From: Terriglobus sp. RCC_193
GTDB lineage: Bacteria > Acidobacteriota > Terriglobia > Terriglobales > Acidobacteriaceae
Length of the DNA stretch: 64,000 nt
Direction of reading: 5' to 3'
Assembly: GCF_041355105.1 (NCBI RefSeq)
Contig: NZ_JBFUPK010000001.1
Coordinates: 558,001-622,000 of the forward strand
A program made the position numbers and the translations under genes. This document shows positions 1-8,120 of this stretch, piece after piece. Under the pieces are notes generated by a model, which made no database searches, was not told the origin of the DNA, and worked only from the letters and a program-made list of their open reading frames with translations. Numbering within the stretch: the stretch's first letter is position 1; the number at the start of each line of letters is the position of its first letter.

Positions 1-708
1 CTCAACTCTTCCACGGCTGTTGAGGCTGATCCTTCGTCCATTGCGCAGTTCTACGCATTGCTGGATGTCTATCAATCGCTTCGCCGTGGCAGTATCTCTT
101 CAGGTGTGCAGCGCATCTTCACGGAGGAACTGGCGCAGGCAAAGCCATTCTTTATCGCCATCAACAGCAAGCCGTCGAGCACAATCGACTTCATCCCGCA
201 CTTTCGCGCTGAGCGTTCTCGAGAGGCTGGTGGCAACCAGGTGGCGGAGTGGACGCTACAAATCGGTAATGACAGCTTTCGTTCTGGCGACCCCGAACGT
301 AAAGGTTCATGGTCGCTGGGACAGCCCGTCACTTTGACATTGCGATGGGCAAAAAATGCGGCGTTCGTACCCAAAGATGCCTCAGGCCCAGGTATGAACG
401 CGAATGCGCAAGGCGTAACTTATCGCTTCCGCGATGCGTGGGCATTGTTACGGCTTGCACATACGCTTGCCATCCCGGTACGCGATCCTGCATATTCAGG
501 CGATCCGAACTTATTGATGATTCGAGTTCCCGAACGAGGAGTACAGACGCTGGCTGGCATTCAGACTGCGACGATTGGAGAGGCGAAGGTGTTCCTGCGG
601 CTGGATCTTCTGGCTTCGGGAAAGCCGGATGCCATTGCCATGCCCGCGCTGCCGCTGCCGAACGCAGCTCCGCAACACGCTGCTGCCGGACGAGGTGATG
701 CACGATGA
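1..708 (+). CDS. tssM: Type VI secretion TssM/IcmF, C-terminal part (5' truncated by window)
   Basis: The frame is open from base 1, so this is the last 235 residues of a much larger protein. TssM (IcmF) is the inner-membrane and periplasmic part of the type VI membrane complex, which anchors the sheath baseplate to the envelope. The visible part matches the periplasmic C-terminal domain: a region rich in beta strands with the segment GSWSLGQPVTLTLRWA and a following WALLRLAH block, and no membrane segment, as expected because the TM helices lie N-terminal. The TGA stop at 706-708 overlaps the ATG of tssA (ATGA), so the two are translationally coupled. Assignment rests on the family-like C-terminus plus its position directly before tssA-B-C. 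The rest of the system (tssJKL, clpV) must lie upstream of the window or elsewhere. Confidence 0.82.
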   Translation, partial: LNSSTAVEADPSSIAQFYALLDVYQSLRRGSISSGVQRIFTEELAQAKPFFIAINSKPSSTIDFIPHFRAERSREAGGNQVAEWTLQIGNDSFRSGDPERKGSWSLGQPVTLTLRWAKNAAFVPKDASGPGMNANAQGVTYRFRDAWALLRLAHTLAIPVRDPAYSGDPNLLMIRVPERGVQTLAGIQTATIGEAKVFLRLDLLASGKPDAIAMPALPLPNAAPQHAAAGRGDAR

Positions 709-1919
709 GCGCTTCCGGGCGCATGTTGACAGAGGTGGAGAGCCTTCTCCAGCCCATCCGCGAGGACGCGCCGGTGGGAGAGTCGCTTCGTTATTCCGCA
801 ACATGGGATGCCATTCTGCAGGCGCGCTCAGCAGACATGGGCCTACCTGTCGGAGAGTGGCAAAGAGAGGAGAAGCGTGCCGATTGGGCGCAGGTAAAGC
901 AGTTGTGCATTGACGCGCTCACAACGCAGTCCAAGGACCTTCAATTAGCCGTCTGGCTTGCGGAAGCATGGGTGCATCTCTCCGGCTTGGATGGCGTGGT
1001 GGCGGGTGCTGAATTGCTGCGTGAGCTCCATCGGCATTACCCGCTGACCATGTTTCCCGTGGAGCAGCCTGGCGAAACGCTTACACCGGATACGGTGGAG
1101 TACCGCGTGAATCTGGTACGCATCCTCAACCAGAAGATGGCGCTTGAAGTGCGCTTCATCCCGGTGAGTGATCCGTCTGCATCGGGTCAGTTGCGTTACT
1201 CGCTTGCCGATCTGGACCAGAAAAAATTTGAAGATCAGGCGCACCGGCGGGAGAACCCGGGCACGCCGCCTGAAGAAGATCCGTTCCGCGCTTTTGAGGA
1301 GGCGGACGCTTCCACCTCACAGGCCTTCTACGCCACTCTGGCCATGAAGGTGAAGCGTGCGCTTGCGGAGATCGTCACACTGGATGCGTTGCTGGATGAG
1401 GTTTACGGGAAGGAGAATCCAGGCTTGAACGCCATCAAGCGCGAGTTGGAAAGAATCCTGCAACACCTTGTTCCCCGGCTTCGAGTGATGGTTCCAGAAG
1501 CAGTGGTGGAAGAGACTGTCAATGTTGACATTCCCGATTTAGCACAAAATGTTTTGGAAAATCCGGCTATCAAGGGAGGATTTAAGTATGATGGGTTGGC
1601 AAATCCACCCAGTACATGGAACGTTTCCCAGGAGGAAGCTCTGACTGCCCCGGCCACCGGTAACGGAGTTCGGCAAGGGCCAGTGAATCGCACGCAGGCC
1701 TACGAAATGATTCGCCAGGCAGCGGATTATCTTGCCCGGACAGAACCACACAGCCCCGTGCCCTATCTTCTTCGGCGCGCCCTGCGATGGGGCTCGCTTA
1801 GTTTGCAGGAACTTCTTCCAGAGCTGTTACAGAATCCAGAACAGCTTACCGCCGACACGCTTCACGGCGGCGCACAAGATGGAAGCGGATTCAGTAATAA
1901 CGATCCGTTTCGCTATTAA
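705..1919 (+). CDS. tssA: Type VI secretion protein TssA (ImpA family)
   Basis: 404 residues. TssA proteins cap or prime the growing sheath and contact the baseplate. The N-terminal ImpA_N domain is recognisable from its opening PIREDAPVGESLRY (about residues 15-30), followed by the helical WAQVKQL and LAVWLAEAWV stretch. The C-terminal part has the NRTQAYEMIRQAADYL and TEPHSPVPYLLRRALRWG blocks that are typical of the family. The charged linker around residues 180-200 (EENPGTPPEEDP-like) separates the two. The start ATG overlaps the tssM stop. There are 41 bases to tssB, with a purine-rich stretch (TTTGAGGTGAAG) before it. All features agree with an ordinary TssA. Confidence 0.9.
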   Translation: MSASGRMLTEVESLLQPIREDAPVGESLRYSATWDAILQARSADMGLPVGEWQREEKRADWAQVKQLCIDALTTQSKDLQLAVWLAEAWVHLSGLDGVVAGAELLRELHRHYPLTMFPVEQPGETLTPDTVEYRVNLVRILNQKMALEVRFIPVSDPSASGQLRYSLADLDQKKFEDQAHRRENPGTPPEEDPFRAFEEADASTSQAFYATLAMKVKRALAEIVTLDALLDEVYGKENPGLNAIKRELERILQHLVPRLRVMVPEAVVEETVNVDIPDLAQNVLENPAIKGGFKYDGLANPPSTWNVSQEEALTAPATGNGVRQGPVNRTQAYEMIRQAADYLARTEPHSPVPYLLRRALRWGSLSLQELLPELLQNPEQLTADTLHGGAQDGSGFSNNDPFRY

Positions 1920-1960
1920 ACAAGTCCGCAGATCAACGTTGTTTCTCTTTGAGGTGAAGA

Positions 1961-2470
1961 ATGCCAGAAAGCATGCAGCATGTATTGGACCGGGTTCGCC
2001 CTCCACGGGTGCAGATCACGTACGACGTGGAAACAGGCGGGGCTATTGAGAAGAAGGAACTGCCGTTCGTTGTGGGTATTCTGGCTGACCTGTCTGGCGC
2101 CAATACCCCGGAGGACACACTCAAGGAACGGAAGTTCATTGAACTGGATCGCGATAACTTTGGCGCGGTCATGAATGCGATCGCACCCACATTCAAGTCT
2201 TCGGTGGAGAACAAGCTCTCTCCCGATGGTGGCTCGGTTCCCGTGGAACTGACCTTCAAGAGCCTGGACGACTTTACGCCGTCGGCGCTGGTAAAGAACC
2301 TGCCGGATCTGGCAAAGCTGATGGCAGTGCGTCAGCGCCTGAACGATCTGCTGGCCAAGCTGGACGGTAATGAGGCTCTGGATGATGTTCTGCTGGACGT
2401 GGTTTCGCGTCCGGAAGATCTGAAGCAGTTGAAGGCGAGCAGCGAAGCTACTGCTGAGGAGGCCAAGTAA
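1961..2470 (+). CDS. tssB: Type VI secretion sheath protein TssB (VipA)
   Basis: 169 residues, the usual length for the small sheath subunit. TssB and TssC polymerise into the contractile sheath that drives the Hcp tube. The N-terminus has the family hallmark PRVQITYDVETGGA followed by ELPFVVGILADLSG, and the C-terminal half is helical (LAKLMAVRQRLNDLLAKL). A GAGGTGAAG ribosome-binding sequence lies just before the ATG. The TAA stop shares its last A with the ATG of tssC (TAATG), which is the usual arrangement for subunits needed in equal amounts. Confidence 0.95.
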   Translation: MPESMQHVLDRVRPPRVQITYDVETGGAIEKKELPFVVGILADLSGANTPEDTLKERKFIELDRDNFGAVMNAIAPTFKSSVENKLSPDGGSVPVELTFKSLDDFTPSALVKNLPDLAKLMAVRQRLNDLLAKLDGNEALDDVLLDVVSRPEDLKQLKASSEATAEEAK

Positions 2471-3942
2471 TGGCGAAGGAAACCAAGACCGCAACCGCAG
2501 TGGTGGAAGGTACCGTCGTTGATCGCGTTCTGAATGAAGGACGCATCGTTCGCGACGAATCTCAGCGTCCGTATGCCATTCAACTCATCAGTGAGTATGC
2601 AACGCAGGTTCTGGATGAGGGCATGCCTGTTGGCAAGCATTCCACCATCTCCGGCATCAAGCAGCGCATAGCCCAGATCGACAAGATGATCTCCGATCAG
2701 GTGAACGAGATCCTCCACGATCCGGCGTATCAGGCGTTGGAATCAGCATGGCGCGGCCTCAGCTACCTGGTGCAGAACACCGAAACCAGCACGTCGCTGA
2801 AGCTCAAACTGCTGAACGCCACCAAGAAGGAACTGCTCACGGACATCGAGAAGGCATCGGAGTTCGACCAGAGCGCGCTTTTCAAGAAGATCTACGAAGA
2901 GGAATACGGCACGCTGGGTGGTTCGCCGTTCTCCACTCTTGTGGGTGACTATGAGTTTGGTCGCAACCCGCAGGACATCCAATTGCTGACCGGCCTCTCA
3001 AACATCGCGGCTTCGGCACATGCGCCGTTCATCACGGCGGCAAGCCCCAAACTGTTGGACATGGACAACTGGACGGACCTTTCCGGACCGCGTGACCTGT
3101 CCAAGATTTTTGAATCGTCCGAACTGATCAAGTGGCGCTCTTTCCGTGAATCGGAAGATTCGCGTTATGTTGCACTGACTCTGCCTCGCACCCTGGGACG
3201 CCTGCCGTATGGCCCGGCGACCATCCCGGTGGAAGAGTTCGACTTTGCTGAGGACGTGGATGGTTCTGACCACGCCAAGTATCTCTGGACGAATTCCGCT
3301 TATGCCCTCGCAACGCGCATTACTGCGGCGTTTGCAAAACATAGCTGGTGCGCAGCCATCCGCGGTGTCGAAGGCGGCGGATTGGTGGAAGGCCTGCCGG
3401 CTCATACCTTCCTGACGGATGAAGGCGATATCGCGCTGAAGTGCCCCACTGAAATCTCGATTACAGATCGTCGCGAAGGCGAGTTGAACACCCTCGGCTT
3501 CATTGCGCTCTGCCATCGCAAGAACTCGGACCAGGCAGCGTTCTTCGGCGGCCAGACGGCCAACAAGCCGAAGGTGTATGACACGGATGCGGCAAACGCA
3601 AACGCTCGTACCTCGGCCATGCTGCCGTATATCCTGGCGGCTTCTCGCTTCGCGCATTACTTCAAGGCGATGATGCGCGACAAGATCGGCAGCTTCCAGA
3701 GCCGCGAAAGTGTTGCGGACTACCTGAATCGCTGGCTCAGCGGCTACGTGCTGCTGGACGACGTTGCACCGCAGGCCACCAAGGCGAAGTATCCGCTGCG
3801 TGAGGGCCGTGTGGATGTTGTGGAGGTTCCGGGACGTCCGGGTGCCTTCCGCGCTGTAGCGTTCCTGCGTCCTCACTTCCAGTTGGATGAACTCACCATC
3901 TCCATCCGTCTGGTAGCTGAACTGCCGGAATCGGCCAGCTAG
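2470..3942 (+). CDS. tssC: Type VI secretion sheath protein TssC (VipB/EvpB)
   Basis: 490 residues, full length for the large sheath subunit. Recognisable family segments include NEILHDPAYQALESAWRGL (about residues 80-98), the FSTLVGDYEF segment, and LPRTLGRLPYGPATIPVEEF in the centre, plus the C-terminal FLRPHFQLDELTISIRLVAE. It assembles with TssB around the Hcp tube in the cytoplasm. It is translationally coupled to tssB. It is followed by 93 bases holding two hairpins before hcp, which probably separate sheath and tube expression levels. Confidence 0.96.
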   Translation: MAKETKTATAVVEGTVVDRVLNEGRIVRDESQRPYAIQLISEYATQVLDEGMPVGKHSTISGIKQRIAQIDKMISDQVNEILHDPAYQALESAWRGLSYLVQNTETSTSLKLKLLNATKKELLTDIEKASEFDQSALFKKIYEEEYGTLGGSPFSTLVGDYEFGRNPQDIQLLTGLSNIAASAHAPFITAASPKLLDMDNWTDLSGPRDLSKIFESSELIKWRSFRESEDSRYVALTLPRTLGRLPYGPATIPVEEFDFAEDVDGSDHAKYLWTNSAYALATRITAAFAKHSWCAAIRGVEGGGLVEGLPAHTFLTDEGDIALKCPTEISITDRREGELNTLGFIALCHRKNSDQAAFFGGQTANKPKVYDTDAANANARTSAMLPYILAASRFAHYFKAMMRDKIGSFQSRESVADYLNRWLSGYVLLDDVAPQATKAKYPLREGRVDVVEVPGRPGAFRAVAFLRPHFQLDELTISIRLVAELPESAS

Positions 3943-3954
3943 CCTTTGTTTCTG

Positions 3955-3981
3955 CAGGGCGGCGGATAAGCCGTCGCCCTG
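3955..3981 (+). terminator. Stem-loop after tssC (attenuator or processing hairpin)
   Basis: An 11-bp stem (CAGGGCGGCGG paired with CCGTCGCCCTG, with one G-U pair) closes a 5-base loop and is followed by TAAGTTTCTTTT. It sits 13 bases after the tssC stop and before hcp. The T-rich tail fits partial intrinsic termination. Since hcp and tssE continue on the same strand, attenuation or mRNA end protection are both possible. Confidence 0.55.
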
Positions 3982-3993
3982 TAAGTTTCTTTT

Positions 3994-4013
3994 GGACTGC
4001 GGCACTGCAGTCC
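3994..4013 (+). repeat. Second hairpin before hcp
   Basis: A perfect 7-bp inverted repeat, GGACTGC with GCAGTCC, around the loop GGCACT. It lies 22 bases before the hcp start and just upstream of the ribosome-binding region (CCCCGGAG). It could stabilise the 5' end of a processed hcp transcript. Its function is inferred only from position. Confidence 0.45.
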
Positions 4014-4035
4014 CAGCGAATCCCCGGAGAACACC

Positions 4036-4527
4036 ATGAATCTGGTACTTGATCTCGGAACCACGATCAAGGGCGAATGCACCCTGACGGATGCAGCCTA
4101 TAAAGACAAGATCAACATTCAGTCGTGGGCCTATGGCGCCAGCCTGGCCTCGTATACAGACGGCACGAACCAGAAGCGTACCTTCGGCAAGCCCGAAGTG
4201 AGCTCCATCAGCATCACCAAGGCAATGGACCTGGCCAGCACCGGCATCTTCCAGGCCGTTGTGGCTGGTACGAACCTTGCCACGGTGAAGATCTTCACGT
4301 TGCAGGAAGAAGCCGGCAAGTTCGATGTCTTCTATACCATCACGCTGACCAACGCGCTGATTGAGAGCTATCAGGTGAGCACGGGCGGACAGGTTCCTTC
4401 TGAAGCGCTGACGCTGACATTCTCGAAGATTGAACTGGCATACAAACAGCAGACGACCGCTACGGCTCAGTCCGGCAGCAAGACCGCCAGCTTCGACCGT
4501 ACGACGCTTGCTTCGGCCGCAGGCTGA
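4036..4527 (+). CDS. hcp: Type VI secretion tube protein Hcp
   Basis: 163 residues, the usual Hcp size. Hcp hexamers stack into the tube that is propelled out of the cell and can carry small effectors in the lumen. The sequence is mostly beta strands with the family features KDKINIQSWAYGAS near residues 25-38, the KPEVSSISITKAMD loop, and the C-terminal ALTLTFSKIELAY strand. The ATG follows CCCCGGAGAACACC, a good ribosome-binding site. The gene is bracketed by hairpins on both sides (3955-4013 and 4547-4579), unlike any other junction in this operon, which suggests a separately stabilised, abundant mRNA. Confidence 0.95.
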   Translation: MNLVLDLGTTIKGECTLTDAAYKDKINIQSWAYGASLASYTDGTNQKRTFGKPEVSSISITKAMDLASTGIFQAVVAGTNLATVKIFTLQEEAGKFDVFYTITLTNALIESYQVSTGGQVPSEALTLTFSKIELAYKQQTTATAQSGSKTASFDRTTLASAAG

Positions 4528-4546
4528 TAACAGGACGGAAGACATG

Positions 4547-4579
4547 GGCACCGGCCGCTCCACTGCGGAGCCCGGTGCC
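4547..4579 (+). terminator. Strong stem-loop between hcp and tssE
   Basis: An 8-bp perfect outer stem (GGCACCGG with CCGGTGCC) encloses an inner CTCC/GGAG stem, followed by TTTGCC. It begins 20 bases after the hcp stop. There is only a short T run, so it may act as a 3' mRNA-protecting hairpin or a partial terminator that makes hcp message more abundant than tssEFG. Confidence 0.5.
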
Positions 4580-4602
4580 TTTGCCGTCCACGGGAGATTT
4601 GT

Positions 4603-5067
4603 ATGGCGATGCGTTCGCGACAGGGCACAGCGACTCGCACCAGTACCGTTTCACTCTTCGATCGTTTGATTGAACTGGATGGGCTGGCGCCTCTCGCTGC
4701 GCTTACTCCACGCGAGACGATTCTGCGCGATCTTCGACGTTTGTTGAATACGCGACGTGCCGGATCGGAGTTGCTCGATCCTGCAGAGGCGACCGTGTTG
4801 GACTACGGTACACCGGATTTCTCGCCGATGCGATCGCTCCAGGACATGAAGCGTTACGCCGATCTGATTGTGAATGCCATCACCATCTTTGAGCCACGCC
4901 TGCGGTCGCCGCATGTCATGCTCGTGCCTTCGGAGATTCGTCCTGACCGCGCAGAGGGCACGATCACAGGCATGATGGATGTGAACGGACGCAGCGAACG
5001 CATCCTGTTTCCACTGGCAGTCGATCCACAGGCAGGCGAGGCGGAGATTTTGCCGCCGGTCGAATAA
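4603..5067 (+). CDS. tssE: Type VI secretion baseplate protein TssE (gp25-like)
   Basis: 154 residues with the gp25/GPW-type lysozyme-like baseplate fold. Key family segments are SLFDRLIEL near residue 18, ILRDLRRLLNTRR (about 40-52), the VLDYGTPDFS block, and the ITIFEPRL segment that precedes the conserved beta region. TssE is a wedge component that links sheath and baseplate. The start ATG at 4603 has GGGAGATTT ahead of it. It is separated from tssF by 20 bases. Nothing is missing compared with the family. Confidence 0.9.
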   Translation: MAMRSRQGTATRTSTVSLFDRLIELDGLAPLAALTPRETILRDLRRLLNTRRAGSELLDPAEATVLDYGTPDFSPMRSLQDMKRYADLIVNAITIFEPRLRSPHVMLVPSEIRPDRAEGTITGMMDVNGRSERILFPLAVDPQAGEAEILPPVE

Positions 5068-5087
5068 GTATGTAAGCAGGAATTGGG

Positions 5088-6878
5088 ATGGAAACGCAGG
5101 ACGACCTCATCGCGTATTACCGTGCGGAACTGGACGCGTTACGACGTTCCGGGAGCGCTTTTGCTGCGCGTCATCCGAAGGTTGCCGCTGGTTTGGAACT
5201 GGGAGCTTCCGGTTCAGCTGATCCCCACGTCGAGCGGTTGATTGAATCGTTTGCTTACCTGACGGCCCGTCTTCAGAAACGCATGGACGATCGCTTCCCG
5301 GAGATCACGTCGGCTCTGCTGGATGTGCTGTATCCCAACCTGATGCAGCCGGTACCACCGCTGACGATCGCACAATGCACTGCCGATCCTAAGCGCGGCA
5401 AGATGACCGCCGGATTCAAAATGCCTCGCGGGACGCGCCTGTTTGCAGATACCGCAGACGGTCATGCCTGCCGTTTTCAAACCTGCTATGACACCACGGT
5501 GTGGCCGCTGCGTATGGCGGAAGCAGGCTTCGTACCGAAGGCGTCGCTCGACTTCCTGGACAACCGTTCGGATGTGCAGACCGTTCTGCGGTTGCGGCTG
5601 GAACCGCAGGGCATGGCGATGGGCGAGATGGAACTACGCACGCTGCGCTTCTACCTGAATGGCGCCACGCAACTTACCGGAACGCTGTACGAGTTGCTGC
5701 TAGGGCACTGCGTGCAGGTGGGGCTATACGACGCGGAGACAAAGAAGGTGGTACTCCTCGACAGAGATGCAGTGCGCGCCGTGGGCTTTCATGAAGGCGA
5801 AGAGGCGATCCCCGCGCCACCGCAGGCGCATCCTGCGTACCGATTGTTGCAGGAATATTTTCTGCTGCCGGAGAAGTTTCTCTTCCTGGATGTGAACGGA
5901 CTTGATCGGAATCCATCGACGTCGGGGCTTGAGATTCTCTTCTTGCTCAGCGCGCTACCGCGAGATCGTGTGACGATTTCACCCACGAATTTTCGTCTGG
6001 GATGTACGCCGGTGGTCAATCTGTTTTCGCGCACCAGCGAGCCCATCCGCGTGGACTATCGCCGCTCGGAATATCGCCTGATTCCTGACCTGCGCCGCGA
6101 ACAGACGACAGAGATTCATTCGATTGCGACTGTCATCGCATCCGTCAATCCGCAGGAAAGTTCCGCTACCGTTCAGCCTTACTACGACTTCTCCGGCAAC
6201 GCGCAGAATACGGTCTTCTGGTACGCACGCAGGCAGCAGACATCGGATGCCACGATGGATGGCACCGACATGTATCTGTCCTTCGTCGATCTGCAGTTCG
6301 ATCCGCGCCAACCTCCGTCCACCACGGTGTATGCGCATCTGCTGTGTACGAATCGTGCTCTTGCGCAGGAGCTTTCAGAAGGCTCGCTGCTTCAGTTGGA
6401 AGAGCCTGCGCCGCTTGAGAACATCCGTTGCCTTATGAAGCCCACGGCAACGGCCTATCCTCCGCTTGGCGGCAGCAGTCGATGGGCGCTGGTCAGCAAC
6501 CTTGTGCTGAATCATCTATCACTGGATGATTCCGCTTCGTCGCTGGATGTGTTGAAGAAGATGCTGAAGTTCTACAGCCTGATGGATCTTCCCGATGTGA
6601 CACGACAGATAGAAGGTATTCGACGCATGGAGACGAAGCCGATTGTCCGTCGTACGGGAACAGGTTGGCAGGGCTGGTCGCAGGGAACGCAGGTGCGTCT
6701 CCATGTCGACGAGTCGTATTACTCCGGCGTCAGTCTGTTTCTGTTCGCGTCTGTGCTGCGGCATTTCTTCGCGTTGTACGGCAGTGTGAACACGTTTACA
6801 GAACTCATGCTTGAGACCACGCAGAAGAGTGTGACGCATCGGTTTGATGCTCTGCGCAGCGAGCAGCCGGTGCTATGA
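5088..6878 (+). CDS. tssF: Type VI secretion baseplate protein TssF (VasA/ImpG)
   Basis: 596 residues, the normal size for TssF, the main wedge protein of the type VI baseplate. The N-terminus has the family pattern: YYRAELDALRRSGSAFAARHP, then LGASGSADPHVERLIESFAYL and the LYPNLMQPVPPL segment about 100 residues in. The C-terminus holds the FSLMDLPDVTRQIEGI-like stretch and a FALYGSVNTFTEL block. Translation is coupled to tssG through an ATGA overlap (6875-6878). It forms a complex with TssG, TssE and TssK. Confidence 0.94.
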   Translation: METQDDLIAYYRAELDALRRSGSAFAARHPKVAAGLELGASGSADPHVERLIESFAYLTARLQKRMDDRFPEITSALLDVLYPNLMQPVPPLTIAQCTADPKRGKMTAGFKMPRGTRLFADTADGHACRFQTCYDTTVWPLRMAEAGFVPKASLDFLDNRSDVQTVLRLRLEPQGMAMGEMELRTLRFYLNGATQLTGTLYELLLGHCVQVGLYDAETKKVVLLDRDAVRAVGFHEGEEAIPAPPQAHPAYRLLQEYFLLPEKFLFLDVNGLDRNPSTSGLEILFLLSALPRDRVTISPTNFRLGCTPVVNLFSRTSEPIRVDYRRSEYRLIPDLRREQTTEIHSIATVIASVNPQESSATVQPYYDFSGNAQNTVFWYARRQQTSDATMDGTDMYLSFVDLQFDPRQPPSTTVYAHLLCTNRALAQELSEGSLLQLEEPAPLENIRCLMKPTATAYPPLGGSSRWALVSNLVLNHLSLDDSASSLDVLKKMLKFYSLMDLPDVTRQIEGIRRMETKPIVRRTGTGWQGWSQGTQVRLHVDESYYSGVSLFLFASVLRHFFALYGSVNTFTELMLETTQKSVTHRFDALRSEQPVL

Positions 6879-8083
6879 CCACCACGAACGAAACATGGCA
6901 GGACGAACGAGAACTGCAGGCAAAGGAACTGCTGCGGGCGCTTCGTTCGCGCTCACGTTCCGCGAACTATTCGTGGGGCGCGGACATGTCCGTGGAGGCG
7001 GGCCTTCTGCTGGAAGGCTTTCGCTTTGAGTTTGTGCAGGCGGTCCGACTTCTACTGGATGTGGGAAGGTGTTCTGCGCAGGGAGCCGTAGCGGAATCGG
7101 TCGGTGCCACTGCGCCGGTTGTTCCGCCACGTCTGCCGCAGGTGGAACATGCGCCGGAAGAAGAGTTGTTGCAGGAAGACGCATACGCCTCTCTCTCCGT
7201 ACCGCGCATGGATCGCCCACGCAGCCGTGTTTCATTGCGGCTGCGGTCGCGCGTAGGGTTTGATTTCCCTCCCGCGTCTGTTCATGCCGTGCGGTTGTCT
7301 ACGGATGTGGTGGGGCAGATTGAAATTATCGCTAACCTGATGGCGCTGGCAGGGAACAATGCGCCTTTGCCCGAGCCTTTTGCAGAGATGCTGCTCTCTC
7401 GTCAAAAGGTTCGCGACATGGCAATGACGGACTTCCTCGACATCTTTCACCATCGTTTGCTGGAGCTTTATTACACGTCCACCGTGCACACGGCGCCGTG
7501 GATCTCCAGCGTGCATCCTGCGGCAAATGAACTTGCTCAGATGGTGTATGCGCTCGCAGGACTGGGCCCTGTTGGATTGCGTCGTCGCATGCAGGTGCCG
7601 GACCGCGTATGGCTGCGCTATGCGGGATTATTGTGGCATCGGCCGCGTTCTGCCGCGGCTCTCACACGCATTCTTGCGGACCACTTCAAAGTGCCCGTGC
7701 GGCTGGGCGAGGCAGTTGGCCGATGGTTTCGGATAGAAGAGGAAGACCGCTGCAGGCTTGGACGTAATACCTGCATTCTGGGAAAGACAGCAACCATCGG
7801 CACGCGTGTATGGATTGGAGATGCTGGGATACGGTTGCGTATTGGCCCGCTGGATCGCGCAACGTTCCATGGATTTCTACCGGGCGGACAGCACTATCGC
7901 CAGTTGATGGACATGGTGCGTTTCTATCTCCGCGATAACATCACCGCTGATCTGGAACTGCTTGTGACCGCGGGAGAGGCATCTACGGCACAGTTGGGAT
8001 CGGCACGGCTGGCCTGGACAAGCTGGCTTCAACCCTCTACCGATGGCGGACCGCTGCGTCTGCGTGTTCGCAGCGCTGCTTAA
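6875..8083 (+). CDS. tssG: Type VI secretion baseplate protein TssG (VasB/ImpH)
   Basis: 402 residues. TssG pairs with TssF in the baseplate wedge. Family features are the FEFVQAVRLLL opening (about residues 51-61), the MALAGNNAPLPEPFAEMLL segment (TssG proteins carry a similar G..GPLP block), FLDIFHHRLLELYY, and the C-terminal LPGGQHYRQLMDMVRFYL motif. The first about 45 residues are charged and poorly conserved. The ATG lies inside the tssF stop region. The stop at 8081-8083 is followed 37 bases later by the preferred vgrG start. Confidence 0.92.
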   Translation: MTTTNETWQDERELQAKELLRALRSRSRSANYSWGADMSVEAGLLLEGFRFEFVQAVRLLLDVGRCSAQGAVAESVGATAPVVPPRLPQVEHAPEEELLQEDAYASLSVPRMDRPRSRVSLRLRSRVGFDFPPASVHAVRLSTDVVGQIEIIANLMALAGNNAPLPEPFAEMLLSRQKVRDMAMTDFLDIFHHRLLELYYTSTVHTAPWISSVHPAANELAQMVYALAGLGPVGLRRRMQVPDRVWLRYAGLLWHRPRSAAALTRILADHFKVPVRLGEAVGRWFRIEEEDRCRLGRNTCILGKTATIGTRVWIGDAGIRLRIGPLDRATFHGFLPGGQHYRQLMDMVRFYLRDNITADLELLVTAGEASTAQLGSARLAWTSWLQPSTDGGPLRLRVRSAA

Positions 8084-8120
8084 ACCACCCATTGCCTGGA
8101 AGACTACAGACGACTCAATC

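Noticed and set aside
2998-4563. 521-codon minus-strand frame across tssC and hcp
   Set aside because: It spans two well-supported genes and an intergenic gap, and shows no family features.
8043-8120. Longer vgrG start
   Set aside because: It overlaps tssG by 41 bases and the extra residues do not fit the family N-terminus; the ATG at 8121 gives MATLITVTTPITDSQ.
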